DNA of 64,000 bases from Sinohyriopsis cumingii (GCA_028554795.2 CM068842.1:25888590-25952589); one strand, 5' to 3'; numbered from the stretch's first letter, positions 38,809 through 50,700 are shown. Translations and numbers: made by a program. Notes: generated by a model from the sequence alone, not told the origin.

Positions 38809-38959
38809 TGAATGATATAAGGTAAGAGTCTTTGAGTTTTGATTTTAAAATAAGAACCTACACTCACGCACTCATACACAGACACGTACTATAAGGGTAA
38901 CATGGGTGAGTTTTTTTGAGTTATTGGCAAATTGAAATTGTATTTCTTTTCGAGAAATG

Positions 38960-38985
38960 TGAGTGGCCCTGAAAAGGGCCTTTTT
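38960..38985 (-). promoter_or_regulatory. Histone-type 3' stem-loop ending the 39008-39577 gene
   Basis: Minus-strand core GGCCCTTTTCAGGGCC at 38965-38980, 27 nt after the stop, then ACTCA and a CGAAAAGAAATA purine block. The flank (ATTGGCAAATTGA on the plus strand near 38922-38936) matches the 3' regions of the left-end cassettes, so the whole 3' module is shared. Confidence 0.86.
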
Positions 38986-39007
38986 TCTTCATGGTGCAGG
39001 GGTGAGT

Positions 39008-39577
39008 TTAAGCAATCAATTTTAACTGCCTTAAGCCTTTGCCACGGCCAAGGCCTACTTCTGGACTGCGTAATGATGATAATGATTGGGTTGAAATCAC
39101 TAAGGGTGGTACGGTAGGCTTAGTCACAGGGTTGACGTGTTTAGCTCGGGAAGGTCGTATTCTCTTCGGTCGTGATAAAGAAGTCTGATACATTTGTTTC
39201 AGACTTCTTAACTCCGCTAAAATGTCCAACAGTACCGTGACCGTTTGATTTTCACCCTCTTGTTTCTTTGCTGCTGCTACTTCTTCTTGCTGTTGTTTTT
39301 TTCTTACCTCTTCTTCTTGCTGCTGTTGCTGTAGGAGAAAAGCCTGTTCCGCTTCCTTTTGTCGTTGTATAAATTTCTCCAATTCTTCTTTCTGTCTCTG
39401 TCTAAAATTCTCCACTTGCGGTAATGAAGAAGGTAACGAAGGTTCCGGAACAAATTCTTGCGAGGAGAGAAAATCCACAAAATCCCAATTCACCTCTTCT
39501 GAAAGTAAGTCCGGGTTCCCTTGGGCGGTCTCCCCTGCTGGTGCACCCCACTGGATCGTTTTCTGAGTTTCCGTCAT
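39008..39577 (-). CDS. Q/E-rich coiled-coil protein, histone-stem-loop gene 4
   Basis: 189 residues, not recognised. An acidic N-terminal part (N-W-D-F-V-D-F-L) looks like a short hydrophobic-acidic interaction or activation motif. A long Gln/Glu/Lys coiled coil follows at about residues 57-107, then a leucine-rich helix (V-L-L-D-I-L-A-E-L-R-S-L) and a basic C-terminus (R-P-K-R-I-R-P). The overall layout of helix, charged coil and basic tail resembles the three left-end stem-loop genes. A TATA-like box (minus strand, ATATAGATTC near 39622-39631) and a perfect CRE (TGACGTCA, 39639-39646) lie upstream. Confidence 0.7.
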   Translation of the reverse strand: MTETQKTIQWGAPAGETAQGNPDLLSEEVNWDFVDFLSSQEFVPEPSLPSSLPQVENFRQRQKEELEKFIQRQKEAEQAFLLQQQQQEEEVRKKQQQEEVAAAKKQEGENQTVTVLLDILAELRSLKQMYQTSLSRPKRIRPSRAKHVNPVTKPTVPPLVISTQSLSSLRSPEVGLGRGKGLRQLKLIA

Positions 39578-39621
39578 GTTGAATCACTATCGCATAGATT
39601 GACTGCACACAAGCGCTAGCG

Positions 39622-39757
39622 AATCTATATTGACTACGTGACGTCACAGACTGCTCTCTTCGGATTGGATGCGGGCTGACTGAATTCTGTAACGCGTGTT
39701 TGGATTGGTGAATGAACTCAATCCGTTTCAATCCTTTCTGTCCCTATAAATAAGCGC
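39622..39757. promoter_or_regulatory. Divergent promoter region with a CRE palindrome
   Basis: TGACGTCA at 39639-39646 sits between the leftward gene (start 39577) and the rightward gene. Its rightward TATA is CTATAAATAAG at about 39745-39755. A repeated GGATTGG/GATTGGTG CCAAT-type motif occurs at 39661-39667 and about 39702-39709. Confidence 0.6.
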
Positions 39758-39796
39758 CGTTCACTGCATTGATTCACCTATTCTCGGAGCCTCAAC

Positions 39797-40027
39797 ATGT
39801 GGACCGACGTTGAATCTTCAACCCTTGTGTCAACAATGATGTTCAGAACGGACATGCTCATGTATGTCCGATCCAAGTGGACCGTTGTCTACAGGACCAA
39901 CAGCAGCCTGTGGATAAGAAGAGTCTATATAGAGAGACAAGGTTGCCTCAAGAGGACTCTGATGTATGGTCCTGCTGTAAGACGAAGTTTGAGGAAAAGA
40001 AGATGTCGCAAATGCCCTCTATGTTAA
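39797..40027 (+). CDS. Small basic protein, histone-stem-loop gene 5
   Basis: 76 residues, not recognised. It starts about 50 nt after a good TATA box (CTATAAATAAG) and stops 23 nt before a histone-type stem-loop, so the unit has a complete promoter-ORF-3' end structure. The C-terminus is highly basic and Cys-rich (R-R-S-L-R-K-R-R-C-R-K-C-P-L-C). Possible DNA binding is inference. The ORF is short and could be partly coincidental, but the framing by regulatory signals supports it. Confidence 0.55.
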   Translation: MWTDVESSTLVSTMMFRTDMLMYVRSKWTVVYRTNSSLWIRRVYIERQGCLKRTLMYGPAVRRSLRKRRCRKCPLC

Positions 40028-40041
40028 GGGCATATTAACAT

Positions 40042-40395
40042 AAACCCAAAGGCCCTTTTCAGGGCCAGCCATATTTCTCGAAAAGAGATAGTCTTTGAAT
40101 TGCCTACCCCTTTTTTAAATTTAAATTTAAATTTAAATTTAAAAAAAAAAACTTTTTAAAAAAAAAAAAATCCCATGTTAAATTCCCCTTGTACGTATAG
40201 TATCCCACGATTTATTCCCATGTTAATTCCCCTTGTCCGTAGAGTGTCCCACGATTTTATTCCCATGTTAATTCCCCTTGTCCGTAAAGTGTCCCACGAT
40301 TTTTCTCCATGTTAAATTTCCATTGTCCGTAAAGTGTCCCAAGGGTGTTTTTAATGCTAATTCCCATTGTCCGTAAAGTGTCCCCCTTCACTACT
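40042..40395 (-). repeat. Right terminal inverted repeat (354 bp)
   Basis: Inverted partner of 19799-20152. It ends ...CCCTTCACTACT and is followed at once by the TAGGAG target duplicate. Its inner edge contains the plus-strand histone-type stem-loop that ends the last rightward gene. Confidence 0.97.
40045..40071 (+). promoter_or_regulatory. Histone-type 3' stem-loop ending the 39797-40027 gene (in the right TIR)
   Basis: Core GGCCCTTTTCAGGGCC at 40051-40066 with CCCAAA before and AGCCA after. CGAAAAGAGATAG begins about 12 nt downstream. It is the exact inverted twin of the left-TIR copy. Confidence 0.86.
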
Positions 40396-40401
40396 TAGGA
40401 G
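40396..40401. other. Right target-site duplication, TAGGAG
   Basis: Exact repeat of 19793-19798, abutting the right TIR. Confidence 0.95.
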
Positions 40402-41966
40402 TCACTTGTAATTCGCAATAAGACAGCTTCACCCAAGAAATCATACTTTCTGGAAAAGATCTCCTCGCCGATCCCCCGCCACCACAGTACCGTTACTACA
40501 ATGTGAACATGTATAATAATTATGAAGTAAATACGCGAGTTAAAACCGCCACCTGTTCACATTTCCAATGTCGGCTATATTTCTAATAAACTGAGTACTT
40601 CATGCATCTAGAATAATAAAAACACTTCCCATATAAATGTTTCTTCTTGTCTTGGCTCCATGTGAGTTGTATTTTGTTTGTTTTTCAAATTTCACATAGT
40701 TGAAGATAGAGAATGAGAATGCAGATTCTGTAGATGGTTTCACTCAATCTACCTAACAGTAATTAAAAGGAAGGAATATATTTTTGGGTAAATTAATATT
40801 CTGCAACTGAATAACTGTGTAACTCCTCAGTTAACCCCCTTACAAGATTAATTTATTATATTCGTTAGATATTGCCATCTGAACCAAAGCATGATATGCG
40901 TTTTAAATTCCTGTTCGGGTTGAATTACTGGGCCAAGTTTTAATCATTCCATGGAAGAATATACCTGTTTCGGTTTAGAGGGGATTAAGTTCACTCAACG
41001 AACAAAATAAATATTTAAAAAAATACCCAACTATTCCTTAGTTTCGCTTACAGTTTCAGAATAGCGATTTTATTATAATTACTATTATCATTATTATTAT
41101 TATTATTAATTTGCCTTTTCAGTCTCCAGTTTCCTTCGCATACTACTTTTTTATTTGCTTTACAATGTACATGTATTTTTGTAATATAGAGTATCTTACG
41201 GGTTATTATATTGTAAACTATCATTTGACATTCTTTATTTTTTACTTTCTGTTTATCTCCGTTGTTTTGCAAGATGCCCTGTGTTCGACTCAAGTTGTAG
41301 AATTACCAATTTCTCACATATTTTTACGTTCCTTGACTTGATTGAGACACCATCTACACTGTATTTTTTTTTTACAGATAGTTATAACATGATTTTTTTT
41401 CTTCAGTTATATATTTGTAGAAAACAAAAAATACAACATTCAATAAAAAACGTAGATGATTTTGACAACAGATCATGGTAGTCTCTCCAGAAAATCTGAA
41501 TAGAAAAAGACAGGTATACTGGAATGACATTGAGCGACAATTAAGGATATGTGGATTTTAATAGAAATGCTGATATGTGAATGTGTGAAACAGAGGATCG
41601 ATTTAGTTTGAAATGTTCATTAAATACATATTAAAGAAATGTAATTTGTTCAAATAAAAAAATATAACTTGTTCTATTTTTCACTCACAAATTACAAAAT
41701 TACTTGACAAAAATAAAAACAAACAAACAAAATAATTTATTTGAATTTATATAAATCTTAACACTATATGATTTACTATGTGAGGAATGCAAATGTAGCC
41801 AGAGACAACCCTTATTGATAAAGAAAATAGATCTTTGGAAGTTTCTAATATATACGTAACGCTTTAGAGACATCATTTCGCTTGTTTTAAGTTGGTTTGT
41901 ACTGTCATGCGTCTTAAATGCCCTATCAAAAAGACTTTGCGATGTTTCTTTAATGTCTCGTTTTAC

Positions 41967-42016
<50 letters not shown>

Positions 42017-43897
42017 GTTTAAAGAATTTTTTAACGGTTCTGAATTTTATTTTTGGGTTACAAGCAGTTTTCGTTAAGATGACTCATTACGAGACCACTT
42101 AAACGAAGGCATAAAATGACTATTGTGAAAGCCTTATTGTATTATCATTAATCATTCAACATTTACCCGTCGGGCAACACATGAGACATACAGTTGTTGG
42201 TTATACATTTTGTAACATGTCCAAAGGAAAGGATCGTTCGATCTTCACGCCCTTGGTTGGTTTATCTTGATGACGATACGTTTCTTTCATGCATTCATCT
42301 GGTAGAATTAATTAGTACATGACACAGCAACATATAATTAAACGTGAGAAGCATCACATAATGAGTAACGGATCACCCATCCACCCCGCAAAATAAAAAC
42401 AATAATTTAAAAAAATCCGTCTCCAGTTTCTCAAGGAAAGGGTCAACTTAATGGAATTACTGCCGGCATGCTGTGCATATTTAGTTAATATAATTATCAA
42501 ATCTCGTTAACTGACCACAGTAGTTTCAAAGATCCATTCTGTCTTTAATAGAACCAATAAGCAAATCGATCTGTCCAAAACTGAAAACCTCCTTCCACCA
42601 ACAATTGTTATGTCTCTCTGACTTTAACACATTTATTATTCAAAACAACAAGTGGATTAACAAATACGCGCTCTTCGAAAACTGGCATCTCACCTGCGTC
42701 TGTGTTAACATGCATCCCATGAATCACCCCCCCCCCCCTTCAATCCCGCCATCTGACTCGCGTATCAAACTTGCATTGAAAACGACACTTTAACACTCAC
42801 GTAGTTGCCATTGTGAGAAAAGAGATAACCACGTTTCAACAGCAGGCGAGACAGCTGAAACTGCAAAATTAAATGAACTGAATTGATTACAATCTCCTAG
42901 CCAATGAGTGTCCGTATTGGTCTGACCGTCTGAGACATTTGAGTCCGAAACATTGACTTTCATTGGCGGTTATAAAGGTTTTCTTGTTTATTTGTTTGGT
43001 CCTGATTTTTATCATATATCATTATTTCGCAAAATATTTTTTTTAAATTTTGTTTGCTGTATTTTACATATTGTCATTTTTATACATTTGAAAAAGCTGA
43101 ACTTAAGTATAATATCTATGTCGGACTGCCTTAGTGAATTGCTGTAATCTTGAATAACACGCACATGGAAAGGATCGATTGCCCTCTTTGTATTATATCA
43201 ATCTGCTTTTCCATCATTCCACGAAGAAAGCAACAATCTGTTATGACCAGTTCAAGTCTATGAGTCATATAAATCACTTTTTATGCACTTAAGTAATTAA
43301 AAAAAACCCAACAGAATAGTGATCAGAATGTAAAGTATTCCAACCACAATGACGAGTTCCTCAGTTAGGTCCATACATCAGCCTCACACGTGATATATAC
43401 CGTCTGTACTCGCATATAAGAATAGTCCAAGTGCAAAATGCACAAACCCAGGTCTAACGTCGCACACTGCGCCGGCAGATCTGAGTCTTTGCAGTCTGTT
43501 ATGCGTAATCAGTAGAACAAACGACATAGACACTGATCTGCAGGAACATTATGCTACGGCGTATTAGGATCATTGTTGTTTGTTGCTTTCGTCCTATAAG
43601 CGAGTATAGATGTTTTGGATCAGTATTTGTTTGAACTGCGAATACGCAACACATTCAGCTCAGCAAATCCTCCAGAATGAAAAGTGAGCAAGGTGTATTC
43701 GTTTCTCAGTATCATAAAATAATATGCAAATTTAAGGAAACTAGATCAAATAAAGTTTTTCAATCTTTTTATTCGAGAGTTAAAGAACAACTTTATCTAT
43801 AGTATTTTTCTCCTTATTGTAGTTCAAGGAGTATAATTTTAGTTTGTGTGACAGTGTTATGTGGCCGTATTAAATAATCGATGCACTTATAGCCACT
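40402..43897. other. Non-coding right flank
   Basis: AT-rich DNA with no supported gene. A triplet TTA tract lies near 41082-41108 and a (CA)n tract at about 41970-42012. ORFs of 60-103 codons here lack motifs or run through the repeats. Confidence 0.5.
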
Positions 43898-43904
43898 TTC
43901 TCTC

Positions 43905-43973
<69 letters not shown>

Positions 43974-43999
43974 CACACACACACACACACACACACACG
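43898..43999. repeat. (TC)n-(AC)n compound microsatellite
   Basis: About 52 bp of TC followed by about 48 bp of AC, each with a single interruption. Confidence 0.97.
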
Positions 44000-44169
44000 T
44001 TCGACAAAGATAAGTTTGAATTAGCAAGTGGAGCATGGCTAAATAAAGCTGACCAGACCTGACTTTTCATTTCATTGTTCAGTTATATATGGTCTACCCA
44101 TTCATAAAATAAAACAAAAACACTTGAATCATTTTTGTACCCTTTCAAGAACGTCGCGGCATATTAGTT

Positions 44170-44360
44170 TTGTTTCGTAATACAAGGGTCTCGGGTCTGA
44201 CACCCGCCCAGGTCAGCCCGAATCGACTGCTTGAGTGTGTCTTCGAAAACGAACTTAGCTCCCCTCATTTACTTTGCATGAAATAAGCAATAATGTGATG
44301 AAAGTGCCATATATCTCCCCGTTGTCATGACTCCCATGTCTCATACATTTATCTTGTGTC
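44170..44360 (+). mobile_element. Possible degraded SINE
   Basis: The pattern GTAATACAAGGGTCTCGGGT...ACCCGCCCAGGTCAGCCC parallels the tRNA-B-box and adjacent body of the SINE at 4075-4252 (ACCCGCCTAGGTCAGCCC there). The A-box half is missing. Weak call. Confidence 0.4.
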
Positions 44361-45054
44361 ATCTAAACGCGTCACTGACCTTTATCGCCTGATATCTTCG
44401 TTTAAGCTATAGTAATATCGAAATTGTAGACAATTTTAAATAATACAGTGTTCATTTCTCGAAAATTTGCATATTATACACAGCCCTTAATAGAGTAATC
44501 AAAAAGACGAAATATTACTTGAAACAAATATACGAAAATGTCAATTTACCATTATGACCTCGAGTTGATCAAACAACCCTTGTAAAACTTCTGAACGAAA
44601 GTGTGGTGTGGGAGTTTCAAAATGCAACATATTTTAAAATTCTTTTTTTGGATTGGTGATGGTGATGTTTGTTATTTCTCAGAAGTATTACGAAATGATA
44701 GTAAAACTGGACAGGACTGGATTAAGGCGGGGGTGGGGGATGGGTGTGGAAGCGGAGCAATTAAGATCGGGGTGGGGAAATCTATCTACAAATACACCCA
44801 TAAAGCAGTCCTTAATTCTTTATAAGTGTACAGCTATAATAGCTTTATTAGGCTAAGTTTTAGAAATTGAGACATATATTCGATTTATTTATTTTATCCA
44901 CGGCAACCAGGGTGGCCACCATGACTGAGGGATGGGGAAGCGGCGGAACACGTTCCTCCTGTGGACAACCATCTTAATCCTGAATTTTTGACTGTGTGAA
45001 TGAAACCTACATTCTTCAGGTTACCACTCTTCTTGGGCCTTAACTACATCGCCG

Positions 45055-45057
<3 letters not shown>
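44361..45057. other. Non-coding tract
   Basis: No gene seen. It contains a GGGGTGGGG-type G-rich patch at about 44727-44778. Confidence 0.4.

Positions 45058-45126
<69 letters not shown>
45058..45126. repeat. (AG)n microsatellite
   Basis: About 65 bp of GA repeats. Confidence 0.97.
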
Positions 45127-45529
45127 GGTTGGGGGGTTTCTGCTTTTTCCGACACATAAAACGTATTATTGGCTAGGTCATGCCGAGGAAACTGTAACTA
45201 ACTGCCGTTCCCAAAAATAGATGAGCAAGTATTTGAAAAGTACACTGTGCCTTATTGCCACAGTAACTGATTCCATCGAACCATTGTAAATCAAAGTGAG
45301 TCGTTGATGGATTCAAGTCTTTCATTGCAGTCGTGGATCAATTATCTTGTCTAAACGTAGAGAAAAGTATAGAAACAAATCGATCATAACAAATACCGTC
45401 GTCTTCACTGTAAAAGATTTCCATACAAATCATACCAGAATGATTGTGGACAATTAGCATTTTCAAAACTTTGTTAATGTCACTGTTTAAAATAGTCACG
45501 CTTTATCTTTGACCTATTCTCTAGAGCGG

Positions 45530-46075
45530 CGAAATCAATTTTGATCAAAGTTAGTTGGAATGTTTCTTGAGACATTCTCCATCAAAAGTGTGTCCAGGGT
45601 GGTTCCCTTATCAATGACTTGACCTCAATAGCTGCCTGGGGAAAATCCTAATGTCAAAATTTGCTTTAGACTGGCCGAGCCAATTTCAATCAAACTTGGT
45701 GGGAATGTTTGTTAAGACATGCTCTAAAGAACATATTTTTCTTGGGTGCCTCGCCTAGCAACAGTGTGATTTCCCTCATAGACGGAGGAACAATTATTTT
45801 ATAAATTTCTCAAAAATCGTTGAGCCATTTTTAATCAAACACGGTAAGAATGTTTGTTAGGAAATGCTCTACCAAAATTTGTACCCTTGGCATGGCTCAC
45901 CTAGCAACAGCGTGGCTTCTTTAGCAACCAAGTGGAAAACCTATTTTAGCTTCATTAGAACGGATGATGCAATTTTGATTAAACTTTATATGAATATTGT
46001 TAGGGCATGCTCCATCAAAATTGAAACCAAGGTGGCTTCTCTTAACGGTGTTGCTTCCATAGTAACCGTGTAAAC
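45530..46075. repeat. Four diverged tandem copies of a repeat of about 140 bp
   Basis: Recurrent order of motifs: TTTTAATCAAAC/TTTCAATCAAAC, GGAATGTTTGTTAGGACATGCTC type, CCAAAATTTGTACC type, CCTAGCAACAGTGTGG type, GTTGCTTCC. Copies start at about 45530, 45665, 45815 and 45955. They are old and diverged. No coding potential. Confidence 0.65.
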
Positions 46076-47016
46076 AATCTACAAAGGATAGAACGGACAA
46101 TGCCTTTGTGGTCATGAGTTCATCTATCATCAATCTTTATTTCCTCTTTTCAGAGATAGTGATACAAACATAGGAAAATGGGAGCAATCATAGGAACAAG
46201 TAATTTAAAAAATGCCTTAGTTATATATAATTAACATAGGTGTAAATGAGAGAAGGTTCTTAGTCTCTTAGAAGCGCAGCTTCCCTTTTAGAATTCCCAT
46301 TTTCATCACATTTATTGTAAAGTAAGGCATACTCTTGCGAAGCATAATACTTAATTAGTGTACATAACATCATTAATTGTGTGTAGTAAGTAATATTTAA
46401 TATGTCATAAATAGCGTACAAGGAGATACGACTATCATGTTTTCGACGATCATATGTCTTTCAAACCTTAATAATTTGAAAAGCGATCTTATTATTAGAA
46501 AACGAATCCATGTATTACAGCTGCAGAGAACACTGAAGCAGACATTATAAAATTCTTAGTATTTCGGACTCGTCTAAGCCATTACTTTTGGAAAAGTCCC
46601 TACCCAGGAGATGTTGTATAAATTCCTCATCTGTTATGTTATGAAGGAACGGACCAAGATGAATGTTAAAATTTTTTATGTGTCCAAAATTGTTCTCTTT
46701 GTGCACAGTGCTTTGACAGCAAATAAATGTATGGATTATTACATATGTGTAATAATAGATGCAGAGTTTGCAAACTTGTATTGTATTAGTTGGAACAGCG
46801 ACAAGAACGTTTGCAAGAGATGTAATTAACTGTAATTCTCTTGCTATTTTGGGAGTTTGCCATAGAAGTATAACATTTTTGAACTTTTGTAGGACAAGGC
46901 AGTTAGGCCCAAGTTTGAAAAGCGCTCGTTTTCATATTTATTAATAGCAGAATTTTTAATTTGTTTCCATTGTATTATTCCTGGAAATATGTTTAAAAAT
47001 AACTTTCAAAACTTTC

Positions 47017-47021
<5 letters not shown>
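46076..47021. other. Non-coding tract
   Basis: AT-rich DNA without a supported gene; ORFs of 60-72 codons overlap in several frames. Confidence 0.4.

Positions 47022-47099
<78 letters not shown>
47022..47099. repeat. (TA)n microsatellite
   Basis: About 78 bp of TA. Confidence 0.97.
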
Positions 47100-47102
<3 letters not shown>

Positions 47103-47681
47103 TTTGTGTAAAATATAACATAAATTGGGAATAAAAGGTTTCCGTACCGTTATATCTTTTCTAGAAAGATATATAAATATTCTAAATAAAAATATTCTTT
47201 TAGATTTTACATTTTCTGGAAGATAGCAGATTTAACCGAAAAAAGTTTAGTTTCCTTTTATAAATTTCCGATACAATTCTTTTTATCCCCAGTAAACATT
47301 CGCTCATTCCTGATCGTGTTGTTTGAGGAAATCCTTGTAAAAATTTGGTATAAATATGCTAAAATACATACAGCTTTATGTAGTTCTTGTATCTAATTTT
47401 CGACCAAACTTCACGGCCAAAGTATCACAATTGTTTAATGCCAATTGATGTAGGTAAGAGGATGATTCATTTGTTCTAATCGCTACAAGATAATGCAATT
47501 ATTTTCTGCCTTAAATACAAGCCTTGTCTATTTTTGTCAAACATTTCATATTGGGCTAAAAGGAATTCCAGCATGATCGGTTTCATTTACAATATGTATA
47601 GTGGTTGCCTATTTTCAATTTAAACTTCTCCCATGTTGTTTATCTATTCTTGCTGACAACTAATACACACCATTTATTAAC

Positions 47682-47682
<1 letters not shown>

Positions 47683-47766
<84 letters not shown>
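47683..47766. repeat. (TA)n microsatellite
   Basis: About 84 bp of TA. The region 47100-47682 between this and the previous tract is AT-rich with no gene seen. Confidence 0.97.
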
Positions 47767-47772
<6 letters not shown>

Positions 47773-50700
47773 CTGTCTACACTAAGTGATAACTTAATAA
47801 CGTTTAACCATGTTAATTTCAGCAAAGACAAAAGAGGAACATGAAAAAACAAATGTTGAGAACAGCAACTGACAAGTGCTTTCTTGTTCATCCGGCAATG
47901 CCTTTAAATGCCATCATGGGAGTAGCTACTAACTGTGCAATTCATTTGTGCGGTAAAATGCAGTAAACAAACCCGTAAAAATCTCTTCGATGATTAACGA
48001 TTCATTGCACTCTTGAAAAGGATTCATTGTACTCTTCAAAATATTTATTCGACCACCTTTTTGACATGTTTTCACTGGTCCTCGTGCACTAAGTTAGTGT
48101 TGCCTCTTAATGCTTATAAAATTCTACTTTCATTGTGAATTATCCTAAAATTGTCACCAATGTAGCATCTTTGTCTAAAATAGAGATCACAGTTTACATA
48201 TCTATATTTTCTGACTCCTTCAAACTATAATGCATACATAAACTATTTTGTGAATACAGGATTCTTCTTGACATATTCTGAACATGTTTTGAACTCTTTT
48301 CAGTTACCTAACTAGATTTTAACGTATTTTTAAGTACGTTTTGTAACATAGTAAGCCACACTAAACCTTAGTCCAAATATCATAACTGTAACCGGTAATT
48401 TGTGTCATAGGATATGATGGTTAAAGGACATGCTAACAATGCAGTGGAAACAATCTGGATAGAATAACGATATCATATAGAAGCGACAACCCTTTCAAGT
48501 TAAAATAGCTATAAAATTTTCTCAACATGCAACGATTTATGGTTACCTCTGTTGGTTAGGACGAAGAACGAGAATCGAGGAATGTCTCATGAATGAAATA
48601 TTGAAGATGAGATTACATCGATACTGTCGCCGTGCAGATGAAAGAGTTTTAAAGATGTTTAGGGTATGTGACATTCAAGTACTAGGAGATAACTGTCTAC
48701 TATACTCATGTGCCCTTCTTTGTCTTTGTAACTATATTCATTCAATTGGTCTGTAACGTCACCCTCTTAGTAAGAGGGGTGGTTAATTTGATTTGGCTGG
48801 CGTTATCTAGGAAATGATTTTATAGCCCGGTGTGATTGGATAGATATAATATCAACAGAGAACTGAGCAAGCCTATTGGGAAGAAATAATGCAATACGAG
48901 TCCCCTTAGACAATAAAAATAACAAAACTTAATCAATAACAATTAATAGCGGCAATTCCAATTCAATCTAAGTTATGTCAACAGAATTTAATAGCAGTTT
49001 CTAATTTGGATTTATTCCATCATAATAAAGAGTGGTGAAAAAAGCGCAATGTCCACGACTGATTGCATCACCTTCCTCTATAGACTTCTTATTCCTTCAT
49101 CTCTTTCTGGATTTCCGAATCTTTTATTTTGAACACGTCATTTCTTTCCGGACTTCCGTCATCGGACTGTCCCGTCTCTCCCAGAAAGCTGTTTTCTTAA
49201 AAAACAAATGTACACTTAAATTTCTATACGGATCACTTTCTATACGCACATAGGATTCCCTTACTTTACTCAGAAGCATAACTATCTATCCAAACACTGC
49301 ATAAATTCCGACCTAATTCACAGCGACCGCCCATACACTAACACATGAGAGGTGTATCTAGCATTACCGTATCTCTTTACCTACGCTACAACATGCTCGA
49401 TTGATATTGCACAAAATTAACAAAATTCTAGTTCACAGCAATCCCTAACCTTCACGATTATTTAAACATTACAAAGTCAGATATAAATATGCGATTATCG
49501 TTAACCCACGATAATCAGTATCGTCCTAACAGAGAGAGGAAATTATTTCATATAACCCTATGAAATCCTACACATATAAAAATTTGGATCGCATGCAATC
49601 CGTAAATTCTATCAGTGAGCTAGTAACTGTAAAATTAAAGAGATAAATGGCAGAACAAATTCTAGCATCAACAGATTTCCATGAAACTGAGTAAACGGTA
49701 CATAATATGGATCTTAGTCATATCAAACACATTTGGATAAAACAATCACAAACAGAAAATTATGTGAAAATTTAAATTGCGTACCTTAATGCTGTTTTCT
49801 TTCAGATGTTGTGTGTCCTAGAACTAAACCCTGTCTTTTCTTACAAGACAGCCACCTGGTCGCCTTTCCTTGTTTAACGATGAAAGCACTATTCTTTTTA
49901 GGCTTCATTGGAGCCAAACGTTTCCTCTCTCAGGAATTTTCTGAGTAGAGAATTTCGACCAAGGTCGTCACTTTAAATTCACGTTACTTCCAAAGTTTAT
50001 ACCTTAATGTACTCTGACCAATCGTACGCAGCGGTCTTTAATTGTTCCCAATATAATCATTTCTTTCGTCAGATTTTGGACAGCCTAGAATCTCCGAACT
50101 AGGTTGCAATTAACTTTCCTTTGAAAATGACTATTTGATATGGGTTCCTATCAAGCGGTTATGGTTGGTAGTTCAAATGTTTACTTTCTCAAGACAGCGT
50201 TGCGATGCTCCGGTCAAATCTCAATGAGTTGTAGATGCTGCCCTTTCTAGTTTAACACTGACATGGGGGGGGGGGGGAGAAAAGAAGGACATTTCTGGCT
50301 TAAATGTGATAAAATTTCAATGCTCAATGCATTCATTTGTTTAATACTTATTCAAAATTCGACACTTGACATGGTCTAATATTCAAATATCAATCAAATG
50401 TTCTTCACAACAATTGTACAGTATTTCAGCTTGTAGATATGCACTATAGTACAGTACTGGGATCGACAATAAGGATGACATGTGTTTGGTCTTGTGCGAT
50501 GTGTCAGAAAGATTTGATGGTGTTTGGCAAAGATCGAATAATAAATGAAAGTGCAATAGCATTGATACCTCTCGTACTGGTTGTTTTTGTCTATCTTTAA
50601 ATAGACCTCAAGCAGGTTTTGGATATACTACTGAACAGTAGCAAAATTGTCGTGACTGATGTACCACAGGGCTCCGTTTTATGTCCGGTAACATTTACTG

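Larger units (their letters stand above)
19799..40395. mobile_element. Complete Polinton/Maverick (adintovirus-like) element
   Basis: A 20.6-kb element bounded by 354-bp TIRs and a 6-bp target duplication. It encodes polymerase B, rve integrase with chromodomain, adenain-like protease, FtsK/HerA-type ATPase, double-jelly-roll capsid, minor capsid, pVI- and pX-like proteins and a membrane protein, plus BIR genes and other accessories. All but two genes are on the minus strand. Every core ORF is full-length with no stop or frameshift seen, so the copy looks young and potentially functional as transposon or virus. Confidence 0.97.
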
